From Streptococcus panodentis (GTDB lineage Bacteria > Bacillota > Bacilli > Lactobacillales > Streptococcaceae), in NCBI RefSeq assembly GCF_017884005.1, contig NZ_QFAY01000010.1:1-64000 (forward strand): 64,000 nt of DNA. Reading direction: 5' to 3'. Within the stretch, counting starts at the first letter, position 1. Every line of letters starts with the position of its first letter. Of this stretch, positions 33,760 to 42,127 are shown one piece after another. A model generated the notes under the pieces. The model was not told the DNA's origin. It ran no database searches and saw only the letters and a program-made list of their open reading frames with translations. Both the position numbers and the translations under genes were made by a program.

Positions 33760-33935
33760 ATGAAGAGGCAGACACCTTGCTCCAACAGTCTCCCAGACCG
33801 CTGAGCAGCCTGACACTTCCTAGCGGAAGCCTTATCCGCCACCTCAAAGAGGCTGGGACGAAAGTCCTTCAGCCTCGCTTTGTTTTGGTAAAAAACTCTT
33901 GACACTACTAAAAGCAAACTAAAAGACTATAGTTG
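33760..33935. repeat. Mosaic intergenic repeat
   Basis: Modules CTCCAACAGTCTCCCAGACCGC, GACACTTCCTAGCGGAAGCC, CACCTCAAAGAGGCTGGGAC, AGTCCTTCAGCCTCGCTTTG, TTTGGTAAAAAACTCTTGAC and ACTAAAAGCAAACTAAAAGA, in the order also found at 48940-49085 but recombined. Confidence 0.75.
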
Positions 33936-33966
33936 AATAATTATAAAAAATATGTTATTTTAAGGT

Positions 33967-33980
33967 AGGAAACGTTTACA
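33967..33980. promoter_or_regulatory. Possible catabolite-responsive element (cre)
   Basis: AGGAAACGTTTACA matches 12 of 14 positions of the CcpA motif TGWNANCGNTNWCA. It lies 56 bases upstream of the choline-binding protein gene. Two mismatches at the left end make it uncertain. Confidence 0.4.
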
Positions 33981-34035
33981 GACTGTGAAAACTCCATTCT
34001 CTGTTTATCGTTTACTTCATTAAAAAAGGAGACGG

Positions 34036-34656
34036 ATGATGAAAAGAAAATTAGCTGCGGCTCAGCTGGTACTGGCTGGAGCGCTTTTGACTGCAGTGGC
34101 TGTTCCCATAGGAAATCCTGTACAGGCCCAGATCAAACCAGTTATTGTCAATAAGACAGACGGACAGTGGATACAGGATGCTAAAGGTTGGTGGTACAAA
34201 TACACTGACGGCAGTTACCCGCGAAATAAATGGGATCAAATTAACGGAAAATATTATTACTTCAATGTTCACGGCTATCTGCTCACGGGCTGGCAGCAGC
34301 TGAAGGGCTTCGGGGATTATAAGGAAACATCTTGGTATTATTTTGATCCTACTAATGGCGACATGCAGACTGGCTGGCAGAACATCAATGGCAAGTGGTA
34401 TTATCTAGACCCAGCCGAGGGCTACATGCTGACTGGGGTACAGCAAGTCGGAAAAAACAACGAATGCTATTATTTCCATCCAACAAATGGCGATATGCAG
34501 ACTGGCTGGTATAAATTACCCGGAACCCTCGGTCATCCTGAGCCAGCTTGGTTTTACTTCGACCCAGCAGATGGCAGTATGGCGACAGGCTGGAAGCAGA
34601 TTGACGGCAAGTGGTATCAGTTTGATTCATTGGAAGGTTTTCTAATGACTGAATGA
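34036..34656 (+). CDS. Choline-binding repeat protein
   Basis: 206 residues. A signal peptide (LAAAQLVLAGALLTAVAVPI, cleavage near VQA) is followed almost entirely by cell-wall-binding repeats: WWYKYTDGSYP, YYYFNVHGYLLTGWQQ, WYYFDPTNGDMQTGWQNINGKWYYLDPAEGYMLTG and so on, about seven units with conserved GW and WY pairs. These bind phosphocholine on teichoic acids. No catalytic or adhesin domain is present, so it may act as a surface decoration or a competitor, or be the remains of a larger protein. Two consecutive ATG codons follow GGAG. Confidence 0.88.
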   Translation: MMKRKLAAAQLVLAGALLTAVAVPIGNPVQAQIKPVIVNKTDGQWIQDAKGWWYKYTDGSYPRNKWDQINGKYYYFNVHGYLLTGWQQLKGFGDYKETSWYYFDPTNGDMQTGWQNINGKWYYLDPAEGYMLTGVQQVGKNNECYYFHPTNGDMQTGWYKLPGTLGHPEPAWFYFDPADGSMATGWKQIDGKWYQFDSLEGFLMTE

Positions 34657-34734
34657 CCATTGACTGGTTCGGAAAAGGAGTATCATGTACCAGCTCCAAT
34701 AAAAATAAAGAAGCAATTTAGGGAAGCTCTAAAA

Positions 34735-35177
34735 GGAGGCTGAGACAAAAGTCCTTCAGTCTCGCTTTGTTCTGGTAAAAAACTCTTGACGCAGCAGCTG
34801 ATTGCTCAAAAGCTCCAGTGGAGGTTTTGAGGTTATAGATAAAGCTTCTGAGAGGAAGCAGCAAAAGCACTGCTTTGAGGTTGCGGATAGGACTTGCGAA
34901 GCAAGTCTCAACTTTGTTCGTCTTTTAGACTCCAAAAAGCTCCCACATTGAGGAAAACTCTGTTTTCCTCATCCCCAACCTCTCACAGTCCGGGTGGACT
35001 GTGAGAGGTTCGCGGACTGGGAGTGAAAAGGTCTGGGAGACCTTTTCAGCCTGAGCTTAGAAACAAAAGAGTGAAGGGAACTAAATTTTTTAAAAATTTT
35101 ATACGGTATCTTCCAAAAGATAGCTCCCTCTGCGGGTGAGGGCGCAGCCATCATGGGAGTCTGTCCCACCGCCTTTT
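34735..35177. repeat. Long composite mosaic repeat
   Basis: Modules in order: GGCTGAGACAAAAGTCCTTC, TCGCTTTGTTCTGGTAAAAA, CTCTTGACGCAGCAGCTGATT, TCCAGTGGAGGTTTTGAGG, TTCGTCTTTTAGACTCCAAA, CACATTGAGGAAAACTCTG, TCCGGGTGGACTG, GGGAGTGAAAAGGTCTGGGA, AACTAAATTTTTT, TTTTATACGGTATCTTCC, CATCATGGGAGTCTGTCCC, ACCGCC. It is the longest assembly in the window and shows that the modules are freely recombined. Confidence 0.8.
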
Positions 35178-35477
35178 CGATCTTCCTTTTTATGAATCCC
35201 GGGGATTCAAACTATGAAAGGCCAGCCCAGCAGAAAGGATAAATAGCTTATCCTCCTCGAAAATCTCTTCAAACCCTATCAGCGCCGCCTTGCTCTGACA
35301 GCCGGGAAACTGCTGGAGCCTGCAGGCGAATTTGTGGATTCAGTCTGAAATAAGCCTAATCGAAAGCATTTCAGGAAAGAGGAATTCCAGCTATTCAGTG
35401 GTAACGGTTCCAAATATTTGCATAAAATATTTTCATAATGGTATAATACGCTTATCAATAAAAAGAGAGGACTGTTT
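35178..35477. other. Intergenic region with repeat fragment and promoter
   Basis: TCCTCGAAAATCTCTTCAAAC followed by GCCGCCTTGC (35252-35293) is a fragment of the repeat seen at 9128-9410. TATAAT at about 35443 is the likely -10 of the diacylglycerol kinase gene. Confidence 0.5.
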
Positions 35478-36365
35478 ATGTCTAAAGTTCTATTAATTGT
35501 CAATCCCAGTGCAGGAGGCGAGAAAGCCAAGTCTTTTGAAGATTTGGCAAAGAAAAAGCTGGAAAGCTTTTTTGATGAGGTAATGGTTAAGCATACCGAA
35601 AAAGGCGGCGATGCAGCAGCTTTCGCTAAAGAAGCCGCCGAAGACCGCTATGACAGCGTCTTTGTCATGGGCGGCGACGGTACGGTCAATGAGGGAATCA
35701 GCGGCCTGGCCGAACTCGACTACCGCCCTAATTTTGGCTTTTTCCCACTTGGGACGGTCAATGATCTGGCGCGGGCTCTTGGGATTCCGCTAGACTCTGA
35801 AGAGGCAATCCAAAACCTTGATATTAACAGGGTGAAGCCGCTTGACATCGGCAAGGTGAATCAGGACTACTTCATGAATGTCGTGGCCATTGGGACCATT
35901 CCAGAATCAATCAATAATGTTGATCCAGAGGAAAAGACAAAATGGGGGAAGCTGGCCTACTTTATCTCAGGCTTTAAACAGCTGAGGGATACCAGTTTTT
36001 ACGAATTCCGCTTAACCATCGACGGAGAAGAGCGCACGATCAAAAGCAGCACGCTTTTGATTGGTTCCACCAACTCAATCGGAGGGTTCGAGAGCATCCT
36101 TCCTGATGCAGCCGTCAATGATGGTCTGCTGCATCTCCTCTACTTCAAGGACAAAACACTTTTGGACACCTTAGCGGCTGTACCGGAGCTCATCACAGGT
36201 CATAGCGAAGAGAGCGACAATATCGAATACCTGACCTTTAAGGAGATTCGGGTAGAGTTGGTCAATCCTGAGGCAGAGCTCAGCGTGAACGTTGACGGCG
36301 ACGAAGGCGATGAACTGCCGGTGACCATCCGTGTCCTGCCCTCTCATCTCAATGTTTATTACTAA
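35478..36365 (+). CDS. Diacylglycerol/lipid kinase (DgkB/YegS family)
   Basis: 295 residues: VLLIVNPSAGGEKAK at the N-terminus, the nucleotide-binding VMGGDGTVNEGISGL (near residue 62), GFFPLGTVNDLARALGI, and a C-terminal beta-sandwich (IGGFESILPDAAVNDGLLHLLYF). The family phosphorylates diacylglycerol or related lipids at the membrane. AGAGAGG lies before the ATG. Monocistronic. Confidence 0.9.
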   Translation: MSKVLLIVNPSAGGEKAKSFEDLAKKKLESFFDEVMVKHTEKGGDAAAFAKEAAEDRYDSVFVMGGDGTVNEGISGLAELDYRPNFGFFPLGTVNDLARALGIPLDSEEAIQNLDINRVKPLDIGKVNQDYFMNVVAIGTIPESINNVDPEEKTKWGKLAYFISGFKQLRDTSFYEFRLTIDGEERTIKSSTLLIGSTNSIGGFESILPDAAVNDGLLHLLYFKDKTLLDTLAAVPELITGHSEESDNIEYLTFKEIRVELVNPEAELSVNVDGDEGDELPVTIRVLPSHLNVYY

Positions 36366-36497
36366 TCAGCGGAGCGGACTGTTTTACCCAAGACAGCTGC
36401 TTCTTCTTTGCTCAGCGAAGGGGCATCCTTGGCCTAGTCGTCATGCCTCTTCTCCTTCTTCCCCATCAAATAAAAGCGATGTCATGTGACTCGCTTT

Positions 36498-37127
36498 TTA
36501 AATGTCTTTGAAATCATAAAGCTGGGGATAGTGGTCGCATTCGGGATTTTTAGGATGGCAGATAGCCCGTCCAAAGTAAATCATAGCCTGATGGGCCGGC
36601 AGCCAGCGCTCGGGCGGCAGCACATCCATGACCCGCTTTTCTACTTCCAGCGGCGTAGCTGACTTTTTGACAATATCGTGGTGCTTGCAGATGCGCTCCA
36701 CATGGGTATCAACTGCAAAGGCCGGAATGCCAAAGCCTACACTCATGACCACATTGGCCGTCTTACGGCCGACACCGGCCAGACTTTCCAGTTCAGTCCT
36801 GGTCTGGGGCACCTGACCATCAAAATCATCCAGAAGCTGCTGGGCACACTTCTTCAGAAACTTGGCCTTATTGCGGTAGAGCCCTAGACGGGAAATGTGC
36901 TTGGCAATGTCCGCCTCAGAAGCAGCGGCCATAGCCTCCGGTGTCGGGTAGGCAGCAAAGAGACCGGGAGTCGCCTTATTAACCGCCGCATCCGTGGTCT
37001 GAGCCGACAGAAGAACAGCCACCAGCAGTTCAAAATGATTGCGGAAATCCAGACTAGGTTTGGCATCTGGAAACAGAGCAATAATCTCCTCCAGCACATG
37101 ACGAGCCCGTTTTTTTGATAAAACCAT
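36498..37127 (-). CDS. nth: Endonuclease III lacking the full Fe-S motif
   Basis: 209 residues of the HhH-GPD family, a DNA glycosylase/AP lyase for oxidised pyrimidines. The helix-hairpin-helix LAGVGRKTANVV holds catalytic Lys122, and AVDTHVERI holds Asp140. In the C-terminal loop, Cys190 and Cys197 are present with the normal C-x6-C spacing, but the positions of the third and fourth cluster ligands are Tyr200 and Phe206. A [4Fe-4S] cluster of the usual kind therefore cannot form. I recall similar replacements in other streptococci, so this may be a lineage trait. Confidence 0.92.
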   Translation of the reverse strand: MVLSKKRARHVLEEIIALFPDAKPSLDFRNHFELLVAVLLSAQTTDAAVNKATPGLFAAYPTPEAMAAASEADIAKHISRLGLYRNKAKFLKKCAQQLLDDFDGQVPQTRTELESLAGVGRKTANVVMSVGFGIPAFAVDTHVERICKHHDIVKKSATPLEVEKRVMDVLPPERWLPAHQAMIYFGRAICHPKNPECDHYPQLYDFKDI

Positions 37128-37227
37128 ACTATTACTTTCTAAGATTGGAATAGGAATATTATACCATGAAATCTCAAGCGCCCCAAGCAGAACAGCTCAA
37201 AAACCGAGTCACCCCGGTTTTCTTCAT

Positions 37228-37581
37228 TTACAATCCCAATTCTCCGTAAGTCTTCCGATAGCCAATCTGCAAGATTTTTCCGTCCTGGACCAAGAGCGGC
37301 CGCTTGATCAACATGCCGTCTGCGGCCAGCAGGTCCGCGGCTTCTCGGGCAGTTAGGTGTGGCACTTTTTCTTTGAGGCCCAGCTCCCGATACTTGAGAC
37401 CGCTGGTGTTGAAAAAAGCCTTGAGCTCAAAGTCTGACTTCTCTATCCAGTTGAGAATCTGGCTCTTGCTGGGCGTATCCTTGACTATATCCACTGCTTC
37501 AAAGTCCAGACCCAGCTGACTGAGCTCCGCCTTGGCCTTGCGGCAGGTAGAGCATTTAGGGTATTCGATAAATTGCAACAT
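37228..37581 (-). CDS. Spx/ArsC-family protein
   Basis: 117 residues with a thioredoxin-like fold: CSTCRKA near the N-terminus (redox CxxC), VDIVKDTPSKSQI, LKAFFNTSGLKYRELGLKEK and LIKRPLLVQDGKILQIGYRKT. This is the YffB/Spx-like branch of the ArsC family. Regulatory Spx proteins have extra C-terminal residues, so this one is more likely an enzyme-like relative of unknown substrate. The start was set at the ATG at 37581, with CGGAGG upstream. Confidence 0.85.
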   Translation of the reverse strand: MLQFIEYPKCSTCRKAKAELSQLGLDFEAVDIVKDTPSKSQILNWIEKSDFELKAFFNTSGLKYRELGLKEKVPHLTAREAADLLAADGMLIKRPLLVQDGKILQIGYRKTYGELGL

Positions 37582-37722
37582 GATGGTTCCTCCGTCTTTA
37601 TAATAGCCCAGCTGGCTCCTTCTTGTCAAGCTGAGGCTGATTTATTTTAAAAAGCCGACAAGCAGAGAAGGCTCATCGGCAGGCAGAGACGCATCCTCTA
37701 GGAAAGGATCGTCTGTTTTTTC

Positions 37723-38898
37723 TTATTTCTTAATCAAGCGCACGCGCACGATATTGTCGCTGGCCTCAAACTTGTCCACCAGCTCCTGAATCTTGCCTTC
37801 ATCGGACTCATCCAAATCCAGCAGCGTATAGGCAAAGTCCCCCTTGGAGCGGTTGATAATATTGTCAATATTGATGTTGAGATCGCTGACCGCTGTGGAA
37901 ATCCGAGCCACAATGTTGGGCACATTCTTATTAATCAAGGTGATGCGGTAAGGCGCTGAAAGAGCCTGACGGACATTGGGAAAATTGACCGAGTTGATAA
38001 TCTCACCGGTTTCCATGAAACGCCGGATGGTCTTGCCGGCCATAATAGCGCAGTTGAGCTCAGCCTCTTCGGTCGAGCCGCCCAAGTGCGGAAAGACCGT
38101 AATCTGCGGGTGGTTGAGCAGCTCCTCTACACCGAAGTCCGTGATATAGCGCTTGAGCACACCGGCTTCGAGAGCATCAAAGAGGGCAGCATTGTCTACC
38201 AGCTCACCGCGGGCAAAGTTGATAATGGTCGTTCCCTTCTGCATCAAATCAAAAGCAGCTTTATCAAAGGTCGCACGGGTCTCCTCGGTCAAAGGCACAT
38301 GGATAGTGATGTAGTCGCTCTTTTCAAATATTTCCTTGATGTCGGCCACCCGCTTGACATGGCTGGAGATATTCCAGGCTGTCTCAATGGAAACATAGGG
38401 ATCGTAGCCCAGCACATTCATGCCCAGACGATAGGCATCGTTGGCAATGCGTCCGCCGATGGCACCCAGACCGATAACGCCCAGCGTTTTGTCAGAAATT
38501 TCGCTTCCGGCGAATTGTTTCTTGCCGGCCTCCACCTGCTTGGGAACATCCGCACCCGACAGGCCGTTTGCCCAGCTGTTGGCCGCAATATAATCTCTGG
38601 CAGACAGGAGGATAGAGGCCAGAACGGCTTCCTTAACGGCATTGGCATTGGCACCCGGCGTATTGAAAACCACAATGCCCCGAGCAGTTGCCTCATCAAC
38701 CGGAATATTATTGGTACCGGCCCCAGCCCGGGCGATAGCTTTTAAATTAGCCGGAAATTCCTGACCGTGCAGCTGCTGGCTGCGCAGGATATAAGCATCA
38801 GGATTGCCAGACTTATCGCCGTCAACCTGAAAAGCATTGCCCAGCTCTCTGAGCCCGATTTGATTGATATTGTTAAAGGTTTTGACACTAAAGACCAT
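37723..38898 (-). CDS. serA: D-3-phosphoglycerate dehydrogenase
   Basis: 391 residues catalysing the first step of serine synthesis. Rossmann NAD-binding site LGVIGLGAIGGRIAND (near 140), catalytic motif FARGELVDNAAL and FPHLGGSTEEAE with catalytic His, and a C-terminal ACT-like domain (NVPNIVARISTAVSDLNINIDNI) for feedback by serine. It starts 12 bases after serC and belongs to the same operon. Confidence 0.95.
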   Translation of the reverse strand: MVFSVKTFNNINQIGLRELGNAFQVDGDKSGNPDAYILRSQQLHGQEFPANLKAIARAGAGTNNIPVDEATARGIVVFNTPGANANAVKEAVLASILLSARDYIAANSWANGLSGADVPKQVEAGKKQFAGSEISDKTLGVIGLGAIGGRIANDAYRLGMNVLGYDPYVSIETAWNISSHVKRVADIKEIFEKSDYITIHVPLTEETRATFDKAAFDLMQKGTTIINFARGELVDNAALFDALEAGVLKRYITDFGVEELLNHPQITVFPHLGGSTEEAELNCAIMAGKTIRRFMETGEIINSVNFPNVRQALSAPYRITLINKNVPNIVARISTAVSDLNINIDNIINRSKGDFAYTLLDLDESDEGKIQELVDKFEASDNIVRVRLIKK

Positions 38899-38910
38899 CT
38901 GCTTCCTCTC

Positions 38911-40002
38911 CTAGCTGTTTTCTTCTTCAAATTGCTGCATAAAGGCAATCAAGTCCTTGACCCCTTGGAGCGGGAAAGCATTGTAGAGGCTGGCTCTCAT
39001 GCCGCCCACACTGCGGTGGCCTTTGATATTTTTAAATCCTGCTGCTGCCGCCTCTTTGTTAAATTTGGCATCCAGCTCAGCACTCGGCGATACAAAAGGA
39101 ATATTGGCTACAGAGCGCTGCTCCTTGTAACGGACCGGACTGCGGTAAAAGTCAGACTGCTCAATAAAATCATAGAGCAGGCCGGATTTTTCTCGGTTGC
39201 GTCGCTCCATTTCCGCTACACCGCCCAGTTCCTTGACCCACTCAAAGACCAGCTTAGCGATGTAAATGGCAAAGGTTGGCGGGGTATTGTAAAGGGAAAC
39301 ATTGTCAGCCTGGATACGGTAGTCCAGCATGCTGGACAGAACAGGCTCATCATTGAGCAGGTCTTCACGGATGATAACCACCGTCACGCCAGCAGGTCCG
39401 ATATTTTTCTGGGCACCGGCATAAATCAGGCCGAAATCTTCTACCCGGTATTGGGCTGCCAGAATGTTGGAAGACATATCAGCCACAATCGGCACGCCAT
39501 TGGTCGCCGGCAGGTCATAGATAGCCGTTCCTTCGATGGTGTTATTGGTCGTCAGATGCACATAGGCTGCCTGCGGGTCAATAGCTGCTTCATCAAAAGA
39601 TGGGATTTCAGTATAGGCCCCCTCCTCTGATGAAGCCAGCAGAATCGGTTCAAAGGGAATGGTTTTGCTCAGCTTGACTGCCTCTGTATAGGCCTTCTTA
39701 CCCCAAGAGCCTGCTACCAGATAGTAGGCCTTGCCGCCCTGAGCCAGATTGAGCGGAATCATGGAAAACTGAGTGGAAGCTCCGCCCTGCAGGAAAAGCA
39801 CCCGGTAGTTATCCGGAATATCCATGAGCTCACGCAGCAGGCTTTCTGCGCTTTTAATGATATCGTCAAATTCCTTGGATCGGTGGGACAGCTCCATCAC
39901 GCTCATGCCGCTCTGGGCATAGTCCAGAAATTCTGCCTGAGCTTTTTTCAGCACTTCCTTAGGCAACACTGCCGGTCCAGCAGAGAAATTGTAAATGGTC
40001 AT
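38911..40002 (-). CDS. serC: Phosphoserine aminotransferase
   Basis: 363 residues, class V PLP aminotransferase. It begins [14 protein letters not shown] as usual. The PLP Lys is in [16 protein letters not shown] (near 198), and [11 protein letters not shown] contacts the phosphate. It converts 3-phosphohydroxypyruvate to phosphoserine. First gene of serCA; GGAGG precedes the ATG. Confidence 0.96.
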   Translation of the reverse strand: MTIYNFSAGPAVLPKEVLKKAQAEFLDYAQSGMSVMELSHRSKEFDDIIKSAESLLRELMDIPDNYRVLFLQGGASTQFSMIPLNLAQGGKAYYLVAGSWGKKAYTEAVKLSKTIPFEPILLASSEEGAYTEIPSFDEAAIDPQAAYVHLTTNNTIEGTAIYDLPATNGVPIVADMSSNILAAQYRVEDFGLIYAGAQKNIGPAGVTVVIIREDLLNDEPVLSSMLDYRIQADNVSLYNTPPTFAIYIAKLVFEWVKELGGVAEMERRNREKSGLLYDFIEQSDFYRSPVRYKEQRSVANIPFVSPSAELDAKFNKEAAAAGFKNIKGHRSVGGMRASLYNAFPLQGVKDLIAFMQQFEEENS

Positions 40003-40189
40003 ATCCTACCTCCGAAATTGATTTTGTCTATCATACCATAATGTTCTGAAAATTTCCATTTTTTCTTGATATGCAAGCTCTTTCACAAGAAAAATCCGAA
40101 CAAAAGCGAAGAAAAAAGAAGCTCTGAAAGCTTCTGATTTATCTAAAACTTCAAGAATGAGACGGACAAGTAATCGTTTCTTCAAAAAC

Positions 40190-40365
40190 CAACTATTTAT
40201 GGCTTCCTGTCGGACACTCCATCCGCAACCTCAAAACCTCCACTGGAGGTTTTGAGCAGCGCACTGCCCTATTGTCCTGTATGTTAAGCGATAGGCTGAG
40301 GCTGGGAAAGTCCTTCAGCCTCTCTGTCCCACCGCCACTACTAAAAGCAAACTAAAAGACTGAAC
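40190..40365. repeat. Mosaic intergenic repeat
   Basis: CAACCTCAAAACCTCCACTGG, CCTGTATGTTAAGCGATAGG, AAAGTCCTTCAGCCTC, CTGTCCCACCGCC and ACTAAAAGCAAACTAAAAGA. The GTATGTTAAGCGATAGGCTGA module is shared with 49017-49040. Confidence 0.75.
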
Positions 40366-40412
40366 TTCCAAAAAACTTAGACTTCTTGTGATGCAGCAGG
40401 CAGCCAGTTTTT

Positions 40413-41177
40413 TCACAGTTTCCTGTATCTCCCTCTTCCAACAAATTCTATCATCTCTTTATCTCTAAGAAATTGCAGCTGCTGGCGAATTTTTTCCTTT
40501 ATATGATTATTATTAGGAAACATCAGCTTTAGGTTACTTTCAAAACCATACATTTGTTCAAGGGTAAATTCCCTCTCTTTGATTTTATCTATACATTTGA
40601 GAATTTCTAAGAGCCAGCCTCTAGCAGCAAAGGGCTGTTCCCTTATAAACAAGGTTTCAGTAAATTGCTTAAAAACTAATTCGGGCTCTCGAACCTGACC
40701 ACTTTTGACAAGAAAGACTCTCCCCTTTGACGGCACCTGTGACAAATCAATATTGCAGCCAATCCAGCCTGCTCGCCTTGCTGTCGGAGCAAGCGGCTTT
40801 CTTTTGATAATAGTCTCAACTGTTATAAACTGCTTAGGAAGAATCAGAAAATTTTGAACCTCATAAGTTTTTGAGTAGGTCAAAAAGAAAAAGTTGGGAT
40901 GATTATCAGACTGAACACGATCAATCATCGTTTTATAAGCGCCATCATTGATGATGGAGGAAAAATTTCCTCCCTTGCTTTTTAGCTCAAATTCTTCTGA
41001 ACAGCTTTGGCAGAAAAAATCTGCAACAGGGCGATTATTTTTAAAGTGAGTTAAAGGTTTCTTACCACAATTTGGGCAATAAGCCTGCCGGCTGACCCAG
41101 TCTTCAGTCAGCACACGAGCCTTTTGGCTGTTATTTTTATAACCTTCTATCAAATCCAAATTCAACTGTAATTGCAT
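40413..41177 (-). CDS. dpnI: DpnI-type methyl-directed restriction endonuclease
   Basis: 254 residues, collinear with S. pneumoniae DpnI over the whole length. The N-terminal catalytic PD-(D/E)XK domain has a zinc site (CPNCG ... CQSC) and EFELKSKGGNF; the conserved LAPTARRAGWIGCNIDLSQVPSKGR follows; the C-terminal winged-helix ends EFVGRGRYRKL. It cuts GATC only when adenine-methylated. The start ATG at 41177 has GAGG upstream. The companion dpnD gene of the pneumococcal cassette is absent; neighbours are serC and glnK, so it is an isolated insertion. The host DNA should lack Dam-type methylation. Confidence 0.95.
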   Translation of the reverse strand: MQLQLNLDLIEGYKNNSQKARVLTEDWVSRQAYCPNCGKKPLTHFKNNRPVADFFCQSCSEEFELKSKGGNFSSIINDGAYKTMIDRVQSDNHPNFFFLTYSKTYEVQNFLILPKQFITVETIIKRKPLAPTARRAGWIGCNIDLSQVPSKGRVFLVKSGQVREPELVFKQFTETLFIREQPFAARGWLLEILKCIDKIKEREFTLEQMYGFESNLKLMFPNNNHIKEKIRQQLQFLRDKEMIEFVGRGRYRKL

Positions 41178-41183
41178 CAGCAC

Positions 41184-41677
41184 CTCAAAAAAATTAAAAA
41201 TCGATGTGAAATCTGGTGGTCAATCAAACTCCCATGATAGCTGCACCATCATCTACAGACGGAAAGTTCATTGAAAAAAACTATATCAAAATATATCCTG
41301 AAAATTTTCGGCTTCGCTATTTTATTTTTAAGAAACTATACTATGAAGGCGACTTTCCCAGACGAAGCTTTGCAGGAATGCTGAACATATGTTCAAAACA
41401 TTAACAACGGTTGACAGCAAAGAGGAGGTTCGCTGCTGGAGTTAGCTATAAATACTGATTCTGAACTCAGGTTTAATCTTTTTCACCTATTTTCAGCCCT
41501 CAATCGGCTGAAGCAACTCAACGCTAACGACGGTTGAATAGAAATAGAAAGAGTATGACCAAGTTTATAAAGGCTTCCGAAGAGTATAGCTCATCTTTTC
41601 CAGCAATGAAATGATTATAACACATAAAGGAGAAAGAATACACCTTTATCATCTCCTCTCACATTCTTTCCCGCTGC
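41184..41677. other. Gene-free region between dpnI and glnK
   Basis: Contains a degraded repeat module (CTCCCATGATAGCTGCACC at 41228-41246) and otherwise nothing recognisable. No ribosome-binding site with a credible frame was seen on either strand. Confidence 0.5.
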
Positions 41678-41712
41678 AAAAACAATCCCGAAATCAATCA
41701 GGATTGTTTTTA
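41678..41712 (-). terminator. Terminator after glnK
   Basis: Minus strand AAAACAATCC, loop, GGGATTGTTTTTGC, following the glnK stop at 41728. Confidence 0.85.
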
Positions 41713-41727
41713 AATAATCAGACTCAG

Positions 41728-42069
41728 CTAGAGAGCTTCTGCATCCTCCTGACCGGTGCGGATGCGGATGACTTTCTCAACTGGGAGGACAAAAATCTTT
41801 CCATCACCGACTTCGCCGGTTCTGACTGCCTGACAGATCAAGTCAATCAGCTGTTCAACCTGCTCATCGCGGACTACAATTTCAATCTTGACCTTGGCCA
41901 ACAGACTGGGAACAATCTTCTGTCCCCTGACATATTCCGCAAAGCCCAGCTGATTGCCGTGGCCCAGAACCTGACTGACAGTCAGTCCTTTGGCAATCGT
42001 TTCCTTAGAGAGGGCCTCCTTGATATCTTCCAGTTTATCAGTCCGAATGACAGCCTCAATTTTCTTCAT
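41728..42069 (-). CDS. glnK: P-II nitrogen regulatory protein
   Basis: 113 residues. The family signature is KVKIEIVV with [22 protein letters not shown], and the T-loop region [18 protein letters not shown] carries the Tyr. It binds ATP/ADP and 2-oxoglutarate and docks on AmtB to block ammonium uptake. It is 59 bases downstream of amtB and in the same operon, controlled by the GlnR box at 43387. Confidence 0.95.
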   Translation of the reverse strand: MKKIEAVIRTDKLEDIKEALSKETIAKGLTVSQVLGHGNQLGFAEYVRGQKIVPSLLAKVKIEIVVRDEQVEQLIDLICQAVRTGEVGDGKIFVLPVEKVIRIRTGQEDAEAL

Positions 42070-42127
42070 TTTCTTACTCCTTCCTTATTGTATCTCTTTT
42101 CATACAGCACTCCGGCTGTTTTCATTT

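Noticed and set aside
41184..41727. Second gene of a Dpn cassette (dpnD) next to dpnI
   Set aside because: No frame longer than about 60 codons with an RBS on either strand; nothing like DpnD.
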